From Heloderma charlesbogerti (lineage: Eukaryota > Chordata > Lepidosauria > Squamata > Helodermatidae), in the NCBI GenBank assembly GCA_026122225.1, contig JANEZZ010001513.1, positions 2,570,001-2,634,000 of the forward strand: DNA of 64,000 nt. The letters are read 5' to 3'. Positions within the stretch are counted from its first letter, which is position 1, and each line of letters opens with the position of its first letter. Positions 54,976-64,000 of the stretch are shown piece by piece. A program made the position numbers and the translations under genes. The notes under the pieces are model-generated. The model ran no database searches. It was not told the DNA's origin and was given only the letters and a program-made list of their open reading frames with translations.

Positions 54976-57015
54976 CTGTTGAACCCAAATAAAGATGGTG
55001 CTGGGGGACAACACTTCATTTTGCAATGTGACAGCCTCCCAGTCAATAAAAAAAAAAATTAAACATACTCAAGAAATAAAATCAGCAGTGGCAGAGAGCC
55101 TGATGGGCACCAAGAGCTATGACCTTGGAGGTGGAAATTCCCACTTGGATCTTTACCCCTGCCTCCTCCCAGCCGCCACAGAAAGCTCAGCACTAACTCC
55201 TCTTCTGAGGTCGGTGTCACAACCTTGGACAAGGACAATGGGAGGAAAAAGGGGTGTGCCAGTGGGCAGGTAAGGGAGGAGGAGAGGCCAGGATATGCTG
55301 TATCCTGTGGCTTCTCCAGCCCCAGGCCTATCCTCACCAGTGTAACTCCATTAGATGGGCTTAGTGGCCCATCTAGTGAAAGAACTTGAAAAGGAAGACA
55401 GAGAGGCAAAAATTCTATCACTCCTCCCACCCTGTAGGCAGCAGCTAAAGAGGGGAATTGGATTGAAGCCATTGGATTGAAGCCAAAAATTGCCTCCATT
55501 GGTCCCCCTCCCTGCTAAGCAGTAGCCCAACATGGCATAGGATCCTGGGAAACCTCTGAGATCTGAGGCTTCTGGTGATTCCATAGGATTATTCCCTCAG
55601 CAGCTATAAACCATAAATAATTCAGCGATATTGCCACAAATCCCTTTACTGGGGTAACCTGAATCTGTTCTGGAATATGGATTACGGACTCAGTATTCTC
55701 TTGAACATTCCTTGTATATTGGCTGCAAAACGTACCTGTTCAGAGAGGGTGAAATAATCATCATCACCATGTTTAAAAATGAGGAGAATTTCTGTCCCCC
55801 GCTTTCTTCTCTCAGATTCACATTGTGTCTACATAGCTTATAGTGTGTCCCTTCTTGGGTCAGCATTAGTGGCTTTCCAGTGTAAATAACTAATTGCAAC
55901 AATAGAACCACTACTGCTTATCAGCTATGCCTCTGAGTAAACATGCATAGGTTTGGGCTGCATATATATAATTTCTTGATCACTAGATATTATTTTAGAA
56001 GTTTAATCGCCCCTCTCCAGTATTCCAAATGCAGCATTGGTGATAAACGGTAGGTTCAGGACTGAAGCAATTACTCTCCACGATGCCAGGGGCAGCCTTC
56101 CCATGAGGTGATGTGAACCCCTTAGAAGAGGCAGTGGATTTCGTGCCCCCACTACCAAGAAGGCACCTGTCACTGCTCTGTGAAGCACCAGGATGGGTGG
56201 GCACTCCACAGAGCCTGGCTGGCCACTCTCTCACTGTGGCAAATGCTGCAGCAGGACAGCAGTTCTCACGTTTCTCCAGAACAGCTGCCTGCCCAATACT
56301 TCACTCTGAGGACCCCTGGAGAGCCCTGCCAGACTCAAATGCTTTGCTCTGAAGGGTTTTTTCTCAGGATGAGGCATTGTGGGCAAAGTGGCCCTGTGCT
56401 CCGGTGGCACAAGTGGTCTCTGTGGCTACCTCAGCCACAATGCCTTATTCTGAGCAAGGCACGGGGGGCAGCAGTGAGAGAGGAGGGTGGCAGTGCATGT
56501 CCTCCTGTCTCAGATGGTGGGACATTTTGTGCCACCACTGCACAATATGTTCTTAACATATGGATTTCCTTACCACAAGAGGCAGAGAAAAGCCGTAGCT
56601 TAGGTCACTTAAAAAAACTGATTAGACAACTTCAGGTCAGATAAGTCTATCACTATTAGCCATGAGAGCTAATGCAGCTTCCATATTCAAAGCACCATAC
56701 TACTGAGTACCAGATATTAAGGCAAGAAAATGGTGGTGGGACTTGATGGTTTTATAGGCCCCTTCCAACCCCACTATTCTATGAAACAGGAAGTGGCTAT
56801 TTTCATTTTGCCATGCTTGTGAGCTTCTCAAGGGCATCTAGTTGGCCATTAGAAGAGTGGCTTGATCCAGCATAAGCTGTTCTTGTGGTTTTTAATCATA
56901 CATTTTGGCAGGTAGTGCATTTAGCTTGTAAGAAGTGGCATAGTGCTTTCTAAGGAGAAGGATCTCCTTACTGTAAAATGTACTTGTACTCTTCTTCACA
57001 GTCTTCTCCGGTAAG
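54976..57015. other. Intergenic/downstream of TTPA, repeat remnants
   Basis: Contains a palindromic fragment around 55350-55380 (ttagatgggcttagtggccc then atcta) and a CR1-type tail (ttataggccccttccaaccc then cactattctatg, 56750-56783). Open frames up to 154 codons lack recognisable domains. Confidence 0.45.
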
Positions 57016-57021
57016 TTTATT
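57016..57021 (-). terminator. TTPA: Candidate TTPA polyadenylation signal AATAAA
   Basis: TTTATT on the plus strand is AATAAA on the TTPA strand, about 240 bases beyond the stop codon. A plausible but unproven 3' end. Confidence 0.35.
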
Positions 57022-57260
57022 CTGATATCAAAACATTCAGCATTGGTCCAAAAGCAATTTCACATTATTTCAGTATATGCATGAAGTTGTTTGCTTTGCT
57101 GTTGTTAGCAAAGTCTGGGCCAACCTGCATTAAAATCAGGTGGAAATTACCTTGGTCTTTGGATCCAGTAATCACAGAATTAGCTTCATCCCTATCTCTC
57201 CTTGGTTAATAATAAAATAATTATTGTCCTCTCAGAAAAGATTTGCTACTTGTTCATGTA

Positions 57261-57434
57261 CTACACAAGCAGAGAAATACTTTGTAGATAACTTGCAGAA
57301 TCCATTATGAAGTCAGTCCACTCTTTGGAAAGTTCTTCAATGGAGACTCCCTCACCACAATATTCTTCTGGAAGAATGCTGGCTGGAAAGTGTTGTTGGA
57401 GACTCTGTGCGTAGTTATTCCCATGCATGTGGAC
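57261..57434 (-). CDS. TTPA: TTPA exon 5 (C terminus)
   Basis: Acceptor TCATTGCAG, then 57 codons and a TAG (57261-57263). Encodes [20 protein letters not shown] then [20 protein letters not shown] and [24 protein letters not shown] and the SIEEL...EWTDFIM...YLQSIS pattern match the TTPA C terminus. Two differences from the human form: one extra residue in HFPASILP, and EYCG where CRAL-TRIO proteins normally have EYGG. The open frame argues that this exon is still under constraint. Confidence 0.93.
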   Translation of the reverse strand, partial: VHMHGNNYAQSLQQHFPASILPEEYCGEGVSIEELSKEWTDFIMDSASYLQSISLLV

Positions 57435-60400
57435 CTGCAATGAGATGAACTGTTTACACTTTTGCCCAGTTCATTCTATAAGCCAAAACGCATTCTTGGA
57501 GTATAGTACAATTACGGTAGTGTTAAGGCAGGTGTCTTAGTGAATAGAAAAACTGAGTTTATAATCAAATTCACTAAAACAATTAAAGTATTTTGCAATT
57601 TGTAAGTAGACCTCTTGTAAACTACAAGTTTGTGCAATCGAAGTAAATACTTAGGGGTACAGTAGATGTGATGGTGACAGACCCACATGTGAGAATAGGA
57701 TCACTACCGAATTCCTATGAAGCAGAAACTAGCCCTCCAGGGTTCCACTTCTTCCAACCGCCAACTGTTTGGTTGTTTCCTGGTGCTGTGTAGTTTTCTA
57801 CCATTCTAACAGGTTGAAATGCCTCTCCTAAGGCTTAGTTACTGGCACCAAAAGCTTTAAGCTGGAAGATGCTGGTATTCGGGGTATTTTTGGCCTCACC
57901 ATTTTGCCTTTGGCCCTGCCCTGTTTGCCTTTGGCCCAACTCGCCATTGGAAGCCTCAGGAGCTTCTCCAAAATGGAATCTGGCTCTCAAGTGAAAAGAG
58001 GTTTAACAGTCCTGCTTTAAACTCAGGGAGCAGGTGGAGGGCATATAAGAACTGCGATCTGTTGTAGGCACTGGTTTTTCCTGTGCATAGTTCCAAGGTA
58101 CTGGCAACTACCTTTAAAATTCTACACAGTTTGGGACTGTATACTTTTTCCCATATTAATTTTGCACCTGACCTATACCTTCCCACTGACATTTTAAGGA
58201 GAATCCCTTTTTTTTTTAGTTACAGAGGTAACTTGTTAGGCCTTTTTCAGTAGGCAGAATTCCAATAGCATGGAAGGGGAGCTTTTTAGTTCCAGGAGTT
58301 TATACATTTGGCCCTGGCTTAATTGCCAGCCAACATCTGAGGTCATCATGGACTCTTCCCTTCTCCCACAAGTTCTGTGGCATGTGCAGATAACTTGGGT
58401 GGAGGGGAGGTGTTCTCTGAGTTCATGCCAGGCTATTGCAATAAGCAGTGAGGTGCTATTACTGACTTCTGTTAAGTCTACTGGAAGGGAGAGAAAACGT
58501 ATTTTCCTTTCACCAAGTTCCTAAAAACTGCAGAGAACAGGGAGGTGGGAGATGAAAGGTGGTTTTGCTCCTTTCCCAGGATGTTTCTAGACGGACAGGT
58601 CCTAGTGCTACTAATCAAGGAGGATTGTGTAGCAATTCTGCCTTTCCCTCCTTAATAGATTTTTTTGTGGGAAGACAAAAGATGGAAGACGCGGTGGAAA
58701 AATACAGGCTGAAGGGTAACAAATGGGAGATGCAATCATCTGGACTCCAGTAAAATTCCAAGTTTGAGGCAGGGCAATTGAACAATGAACACCTTGTCTG
58801 GAAGCACCCCCACCGAGCTTTTTCATAAAACACAAGCAGCAGCTCACTGGTCTGTAAAAGCCCAGCAGGAAGTGGGGGAAACAACCCTATCCCCTCTTGC
58901 TGGTTGTATGTGAACTGCAAAGAACCCAGGGGAAAGGTGTTTTCTCTGCCTTCACATTGGGCCTTTGCAGAAGTTAAAGCCAATACCTCTTTACCTCAAT
59001 TTGTTTGCAGTTCACAGAGAACTATAGAGGGGGAATCTTTCCTGGGCATATGGTCAAGGCAATCATCAGAAGGGGAAATATCGCTAGCTTCTGGCAAGCT
59101 AGAAAGTTCTGTCATTTATAGAATGGTCCTAAAATTAGAATTAATTTGAATGATGTCCAAAGTAGATGTTCTTTATTGACATGTATTTGGATGTAGTCCA
59201 GATAGGACTTGAAAATCTTGGAAGGTTGCCATCATGAATTTTATCTGGAAATGACTACAGGTGAGCACATTAGTTCAATATTTATTTATGTACAGCATTC
59301 ATATACTGTTCCACATCTAAACAGAATCTGGAGTGGTGCACAATAAAAGATAAAATGATACAAAGATAAAAGAAATAAAACACCATATTAAAAATTATCT
59401 TTTAAAAACAGAGTACTAACAAAAACCATGGCTGGTCAGTCAAGGAAGGCTTCCTGGAATAAATAAATTTTCAGGAGGTGCCGAAAACAACACAGTGTTG
59501 GCATCTCCCTGCCCTCCAGAGGCAGGGAGTTCCACAGAAAGGGGGCCACCACACTGAAGACTCTTCTCCAGGTACACTCCAATCGGGCCATAGGTCCATG
59601 CAGAACCACAAAGAGCATGCCCTCTGATGACCTGTGACTGGGCAGGCTGATAGGGGAGAAGGCGCTCTCTCAGGTATCCTGGTCCCAAGCTGTTTAGGGC
59701 TTTGTGCACTAGTACCAAAATCTTAAACCTGGCCCAGTAGCAAATAAGCAGCCGGTGCAGTTCACTCAACAAAAGAGCTGCATGCTGAAAAGGGGCAGCT
59801 CCCAACAACAGCTAAGCTGCTGTATTCTGCACTGGCTCCAGCTTCCGGAACAGCCTTAAGGGCAGCCCCACATAGAGTGCATTGCAGTAATACAGTCATG
59901 AGGTTACTAGCGTCTGTACCACATAGTTTTACATACCTCATGTGTAGCGCAATCACAGATACAACAGGGATCAGGACCATGCTGCTGGCCTCTGATGCTG
60001 CATCCTCCAACAGCCCTGCCTCCTTGCCATCCACACATTCACCATGGAAGTCTGCAGTGCATGAGCTGTTGCTCATGTGTATATGCTCCATGCAGTCAGG
60101 ACACCCTATTGCACAGAACCCCCAATCACATGCAGCAGCTGCTCGAGAGCTGTTCCCCACATGTAGATGCCCTTTTTCAGATTCCAGTGCTAAACACATG
60201 GACAGCAAAAGGGCTGGTCCAGTGGGGAATATGACATCGGGGACAGGGACAGCGCCAGGGCTGTCTCTTGTATCCATGATACAAGATGTAAGTAATGCAT
60301 GAACAGGGCTTGCATCTCACTGTGAAGAAGTGGTATTATGAACTCATATGAATCCATATTAATAAAAATGTGAAACTAATGGAACCCTACTGAATAAGAG

Positions 60401-60608
60401 TGGACTGTTCATTTAAAAAGAAAATGTTTAAAAAGAAAAGAACAAATAGGATAATAATGTGTGAATTTCATAGAAAAAACATTTGCATTCACTCACCCGT
60501 GCCTTGATTTTTTCAGAGAGAAAGGGCTTAATTAGAGTAAAGACAGGGTGGAAGAACAAAGGCTCATTGATCAAGTGGATACCACGAACCTTTAATGGAA
60601 AGGAATCC
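57261..60608 (-). CDS. TTPA: Alpha-tocopherol transfer protein gene, last two exons
   Basis: TTPA is a cytosolic CRAL-TRIO lipid carrier of liver that selects RRR-alpha-tocopherol and delivers it to the plasma membrane. Only the C-terminal coding exons lie here: exon 4 (60497-60608) and exon 5 (57261-57434). They are separated by a 3.1-kb intron that contains an L2 fragment. Exons 1-3 must lie past the right edge of the window; none was recognised in 60609-64000. Exon 4 carries an apparent one-base insertion that breaks the frame, whereas exon 5 is open and conserved. The gene sits upstream of GGH on the same strand, as in human 8q12. Confidence 0.92.
57885..58010. repeat. Repeat with 'tttggccctgccc' motifs
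   Basis: Shares ttgcctttggccctgccct and related motifs with 5225-5360. Located in TTPA intron 4. Confidence 0.5.
58011..59270. other. TTPA intron 4, no further gene content
   Basis: 58020-58520 resembles a decayed L2 3' coding region on the minus strand (for example taaaattctacacagtttgg then gactgtata). The rest of the stretch shows no recognised feature. Confidence 0.4.
59275..59900 (-). mobile_element. L2 LINE 3' part, minus strand
   Basis: The minus-strand frame reads [20 protein letters not shown] then [20 protein letters not shown] and [20 protein letters not shown], the same C-terminal and 3' L2 sequence seen near 26540-26830. It lies in TTPA intron 4. Confidence 0.8.
59901..60480. 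other. TTPA intron 4, unidentified repeat-like block
   Basis: Self-similar motifs (gcagtgcatgagctgttgct then catgtgtatatgctccatgc, and ccccacatgtagatgccctt) suggest a palindromic repeat inserted in the L2 copy. No TIR or TSD could be fixed. The 171- and 141-codon open frames on opposite strands lack recognisable domains. Confidence 0.4.
60497..60608 (-). pseudogene. TTPA: TTPA exon 4, frameshifted as read
   Basis: Acceptor CTCCTGGCAG and donor GTGAGT, both strong. The exon reads [20 protein letters not shown] then PVF in one frame, and [13 protein letters not shown] in the next. It spans 112 bases where 111 are needed. The extra base falls in a run of four T (plus-strand aaaa, 60539-60542). 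As written the frame runs to TAA at 60528-60530. All other residues match TTPA, including the Arg before HMHGNNY. Either a homopolymer sequence error or a real lesion; intact splice sites and exon 5 favour error or a very recent change. Confidence 0.85.
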
Positions 60609-60869
60609 TGCCAGGAGAAAAAACAAGACAGTAAGCATAATTCAAGGAAAGGAGCCTCCTTATTCTAATGTCTATATATGAGCAAGCCTGGAAAATGTCC
60701 ACATGTTCAAAACACAGTTTTCTGAACTCAGCCATACCTGCCTTTTGAAGTGTGTGGGGGTTGTACTTATAAAAGTGTTACAATATGCTCATCCTGTAGA
60801 AAAAAAAGAAACAAGCAGAGTTGAGATAAAATATGCACGCGCCTCCCCTCCTACCTTCTTGGCATGCTA

Positions 60870-61100
60870 CGATAGAAGACTTCCTGGGTTGTTGGACTGG
60901 GAGCCAGGAAATCAGGGTTCTAGTCCCCACTCAGCCATGGAAGCTCACTGGGTGACTTTGGGCCAGTCACAGACTCTCAGCCCAGCCTACCTCACAGGGT
61001 TGTTGTTGTGAGGCTAAAATGGAGAGGGGGAGGATTATGTATGCCACCTTGGGTTCCTCAAAGAGGAAAAAAGGTGGGATATAAATGAAATAAATAAACA
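60870..61100 (+). repeat. tRNA-derived SINE
   Basis: gttggactgggagccaggaa, B-box-like ggttctagtccccactcagc, gtgactttgggccagtcaca and aaaggtgggatataaatgaa then ataaataaa. Same family as 3363-3607, opposite orientation. Near the TTPA exon 4 acceptor side. Confidence 0.8.
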
Positions 61101-61217
61101 AACAAACAAAACATCATTTCCCATTATGTCCAAACTGAAAAACTATGGTTACTAAGATCAGAATAACTAGGGTCTCAAACCAGCCTTAAACTGTGGCTTC
61201 AGATTCTGATTTTGGAC

Positions 61218-61641
61218 ATTAAGGGGCACTATAGTTTAGCGAACAGTCCTATGGCCCCTTGACAGAGACTGAGGGCCATAGGATGGTTTAGATTCCTGGA
61301 TCTGAGGTAAGAGACAGCACTCCAACCTTGGACCCAGGAGTCCGAGCTCCCTCCCCCTCACAGGTGGTGCAGAGAACAGTGCTGGCTGCCACTCCAAGGT
61401 CACAAAGGCAATTTCTGAGGGAAGAGAAAGAGAACGTGCCAGTGGGAACATGCCAGTATCCCCAGGCCTTCTCAGCTTCCTTCCCTGCCGCTCCCCAATG
61501 CCTCAGCTAGATGGGCAAATCAGCCCATCTAGCAAAAATAGAGAGTGGAAGGAGAGCGGAGGTGAAGATTGCTCTGCTTTGGATGGCCGTAGGCCTCTGA
61601 GTTTGGAGGCTTATGGCCATCCCTATAGGAATGTGCCCTAA
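61218..61641. repeat. Palindromic element, copy of the 7926-8376 family
   Basis: Left end ttaaggggcactatagttta; right end ataggaatgtgccctaaatt. The inner inverted blocks gcccttgacagagactgag-like and gaggcttatggccatccc mirror the other copy. Confidence 0.6.
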
Positions 61642-62934
61642 ATTAACCCAGGAAGTCATGAATCATGGCACACTGAGGAGGGAAGAGGGAATGGGTGGCA
61701 TGAGAGCAGTGTGCAGGCCCAAGGCTCAGGCATATCTTGACTTAATAAGCTGAAATATGTACATCCAAACCAGGCCACCATCAGTCACAGTCTGGTCAGT
61801 GTCATATAAACACCACCCAAGAACCCTATGTACAACAGCTTGAGTTCCATCATGGAGAAAAGACAGGGTATAAACATAATACAAAAATAGGATATTTGTG
61901 GTTGTAGTATGTACATTTTTGTGTAAAGCAGACAGGAATACATGTGGAAAAAGAAACTACGTATTAATGAAAAACAACTGCTTCAAGACCAGATTCCAGT
62001 TTCCAGTGTTTCCCCATTCGTACAGGAACCAGACTTCATAACTATAAAAGGTAGACGCATATTACTTCATAGTACTACATAATGAAATGTATTTACACAA
62101 TGCTCTTAACATTAGTTTAATTATCATTTGAAGGATAAATATTTAAACATGCATCTGAATCTGTGGTATGTAAAAAAAACCCTCTTAAATACTAAGTGAC
62201 TTTTAAAAAAGAGAGAATGAAAATAATCTTGTTTGGATATTTGGGATACTTAATCTTGCTGACATACTTAAGAAGATAATAAGAGCATAAATGCAAAAAG
62301 AAGAACGTAAAAATCAGAAGAGCCCTGCTGTTTCACACCAATGGCTTATCCAGTCCAGTATCCTGTTTCCCACTGTGGGAAGGTCACAAGCAGGAAGAAT
62401 AAAGTTTTCTCATAAAGAGCCATGGAGGTGGAAACTTACAATTTAGGGCAAAATCTTTTGGAATTATTGGGAGAGTTGACCAAGCATTTTCAATAATAGC
62501 CTGGTCCCAATATCTCACATGAGGCAGCCTGTCAAGTTATATGAATGTTGTTGTGCTGATTTAAATTAACAGAGCTGAGCTAGGTTGCAAGGAGAGGTTG
62601 CAGCTTTACCATAATCATATTCCAGTCTTGCAGTAATTTCAGGAAGCTGGATCCAGATTGGCCATTCTGTGAACAAAAGGGCTCCTTTCATTCATGGGGG
62701 GCACCGGGATCCAGTAGAAGCTCCCAGCTGGAGGAAGGAGGTGGGGAAACAACCTTTGCTGACTCCGCCAGCCTGCTCCCCTTTGCCACCTCTCATGCTA
62801 CTCCAGAGGGTTCCCTAGCCTTCCAGAACAGCTTTACAGGTGGCATAGGGGGCTGCAGTGGGAAGAGGGAATTGCAAAGATTGCCTCCAGCACCTTTCTC
62901 AGCACTTCTCTAGACCATCCCAGTATTTTTTTTT
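61642..62934. other. Beyond TTPA exon 4 (intron 3), no exon recognised
   Basis: Repeat fragments (62320-62400, ccctgctgtttcacaccaat then ggcttatccagtccagtatc; 62640-62720). TTPA exon 3 was looked for and not seen. Confidence 0.4.
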
Positions 62935-63150
62935 GATGACTAGTCTTGATGGCTATGTGCTACCTCCAGTACCAGATGCAGTGAGCCTACATACACCAGT
63001 AGTTGGGGAACATGGGTGGGAGGGTGCTGTTGCACTCCTGTCCTGCTTGTGAGTTCCTGGTCGACAGCTGGTTGGCCACTGTGTGAACAGAATGCTGGAC
63101 CAGATGGACCCTTGGTCTGATCCAGCAGAGCTCCTCATATGTTCTTATGG
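62935..63150 (+). repeat. Interspersed repeat, 'tggaccagatggacccttgg' family
   Basis: Contains ggctatgtgctacctccagt, gtggccact-like ttggccactgtgtgaacaga and ggaccagatggacccttggt. Inverse of 63755-64000 and same orientation as 47290-47420. Confidence 0.7.
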
Positions 63151-63190
63151 TTTATTTATTTATTTATTTATTAAATTTATTAATCGCCCA
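63150..63190 (+). repeat. (TTTA)n-type tail
   Basis: ttatttatttatttatttat then taaatttattaatcgccc. A short microsatellite joined to a repeat end. Confidence 0.8.
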
Positions 63191-63384
63191 TCTGACTGGT
63201 CACCCAGCCACTCTGTTGTTTGTTTGTAAAACTAAGTAAATGTTTTTAATTATGGAACACGGTGAAGTAATATGGGGATAACACAGTTCTGTGTTATCTT
63301 ACAGACTCGGCACAAGAATTACTGAGAAAGAAGTGAAGCACTTTGCCCATTGGGCAAACTGTTAATACAATACTAAATAGAACT

Positions 63385-63615
63385 TGTGTGTGGTGTAGTG
63401 ATTAGAGTGTTGGGCCAGGACTCAGGAGACCTGGGTTCAAATCCCCATTTGGCCATGAAGCTCGCTGGAGGACTTTGGACCAGTCACTGACTCTCAGCTT
63501 AACCTACCTCAAAGGGTTGTTTTGAAGATAAAATGGAGAGGAGGAGGACCATGTAAGCTACCTTGGGTTCCTTGCAAGAGGAAAAGGGTGGGATATGTAT
63601 GCAATAATAAATAAC
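63385..63615 (+). repeat. tRNA-derived SINE, well preserved
   Basis: A-box tggtgtagtgattagagtgt and B-box ggttcaaatcccc, then ttggaccagtcactgactct, aacctacctcaaagggttgt and gggtgggatatgtatgcaat then aataaataa. Confidence 0.85.
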
Positions 63616-63754
63616 TATTATTGTAACCCCTAGGCTCTTTTTCCTTTGGGGGGAAAACCTTAACACAGGCCCCTTCCATTCTCTGAAACCAGCACCCCCT
63701 TTTTCTTCTAACCTCAGTTACTGCCAGCCCCTCTGACATAAGGAGAGCCATAAG

Positions 63755-64000
63755 GGTCCATCTAGTCCAGCATTCTGTTCACACAGTGGCCAATCAGCTC
63801 CTCACAGGAAATCTGCAAGCGGGAAATGAATGGAACAGCACCCTCCCGCCCAAGTTCCCCAGCAACTGGTGTACAAAGGCATACTGCCTCTGATACTGGA
63901 GGCAGCATATAGCCATCAGGACTACTAGCCATTGATAGCTTTATCCTCCATGAATTTGTCCAATCCCCTTTTAAAGCCATCCAAAGTGGTGGCTATCACT
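63755..64000 (-). repeat. Interspersed repeat, inverted copy at window end
   Basis: gggtccatctagtccagcat, cacacagtggccaatcagct and gcagcatatagccatcagga are the inverse of 62935-63150. It extends further, to caatccccttttaaagccat, and is cut by the window edge. Confidence 0.7.

Noticed and set aside
55059..55499. 146-codon minus-strand open frame
   Set aside because: No recognisable domain, and the opposite strand is also open. Likely chance.
59762..60302. 171- and 141-codon open frames on opposite strands as genes
   Set aside because: They overlap L2 sequence and a self-similar repeat in TTPA intron 4, and have no domain or splice support.

Overview
The window is vertebrate nuclear DNA, most likely from a squamate reptile (lizard or snake). 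Two things point there. It carries the 3' parts of two split genes whose exons match gamma-glutamyl hydrolase (GGH) and alpha-tocopherol transfer protein (TTPA). The rest is dominated by BovB/RTE, L2 and CR1 LINEs, tRNA-derived SINEs and many palindromic non-autonomous DNA transposons, a mix typical of squamates. There are no bacterial-type operons and no CRISPR arrays, and I saw no viral genes. No previously undescribed biological system is evident. The interest lies in gene-structure anomalies and in transposon structure.

Positions 1 to about 34,800 hold no gene exon that I can recognise. This part contains a 10-bp-TSD BovB copy (14600-17686), an L2/CR1/L2 cluster (22165-26870) with a 623-bp palindromic hAT-type element nested in it, many smaller palindromic repeats, and three stretches of unique sequence that look like conserved non-coding DNA (about 19960-20480, 27090-27480 and 31500-31780).

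Positions 34868-49892 (minus strand) hold GGH, the lysosomal/secreted hydrolase that trims folate polyglutamates. Eight exons can be placed with correct splice sites and phases, and the catalytic Cys and His are both kept. Exon 1 lies in a CG-rich island. The expected short ninth coding exon was not found. Reading through the exon 8 donor instead gives a 10-codon tail, with an AATAAA signal downstream. The introns are full of transposons, including an RTE copy with a 63-bp in-frame triplication, a 5S-rRNA-headed SINE and a 1.6-kb element that splits a SINE.

Positions 50060-57000 are intergenic, with a third BovB copy and a CR1 fragment. Positions 57016-60608 (minus strand) hold the last two exons of TTPA; exons 1-3 must lie beyond the right edge. 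Exon 5 is open, but exon 4 has one extra base in a T run that shifts the frame to an early stop. This is either a sequence error or a real lesion. The order GGH then TTPA, both on the same strand, is the order known from human chromosome 8q12. The two genes are neighbours and show no sign of working together: one acts on folate, the other carries vitamin E.
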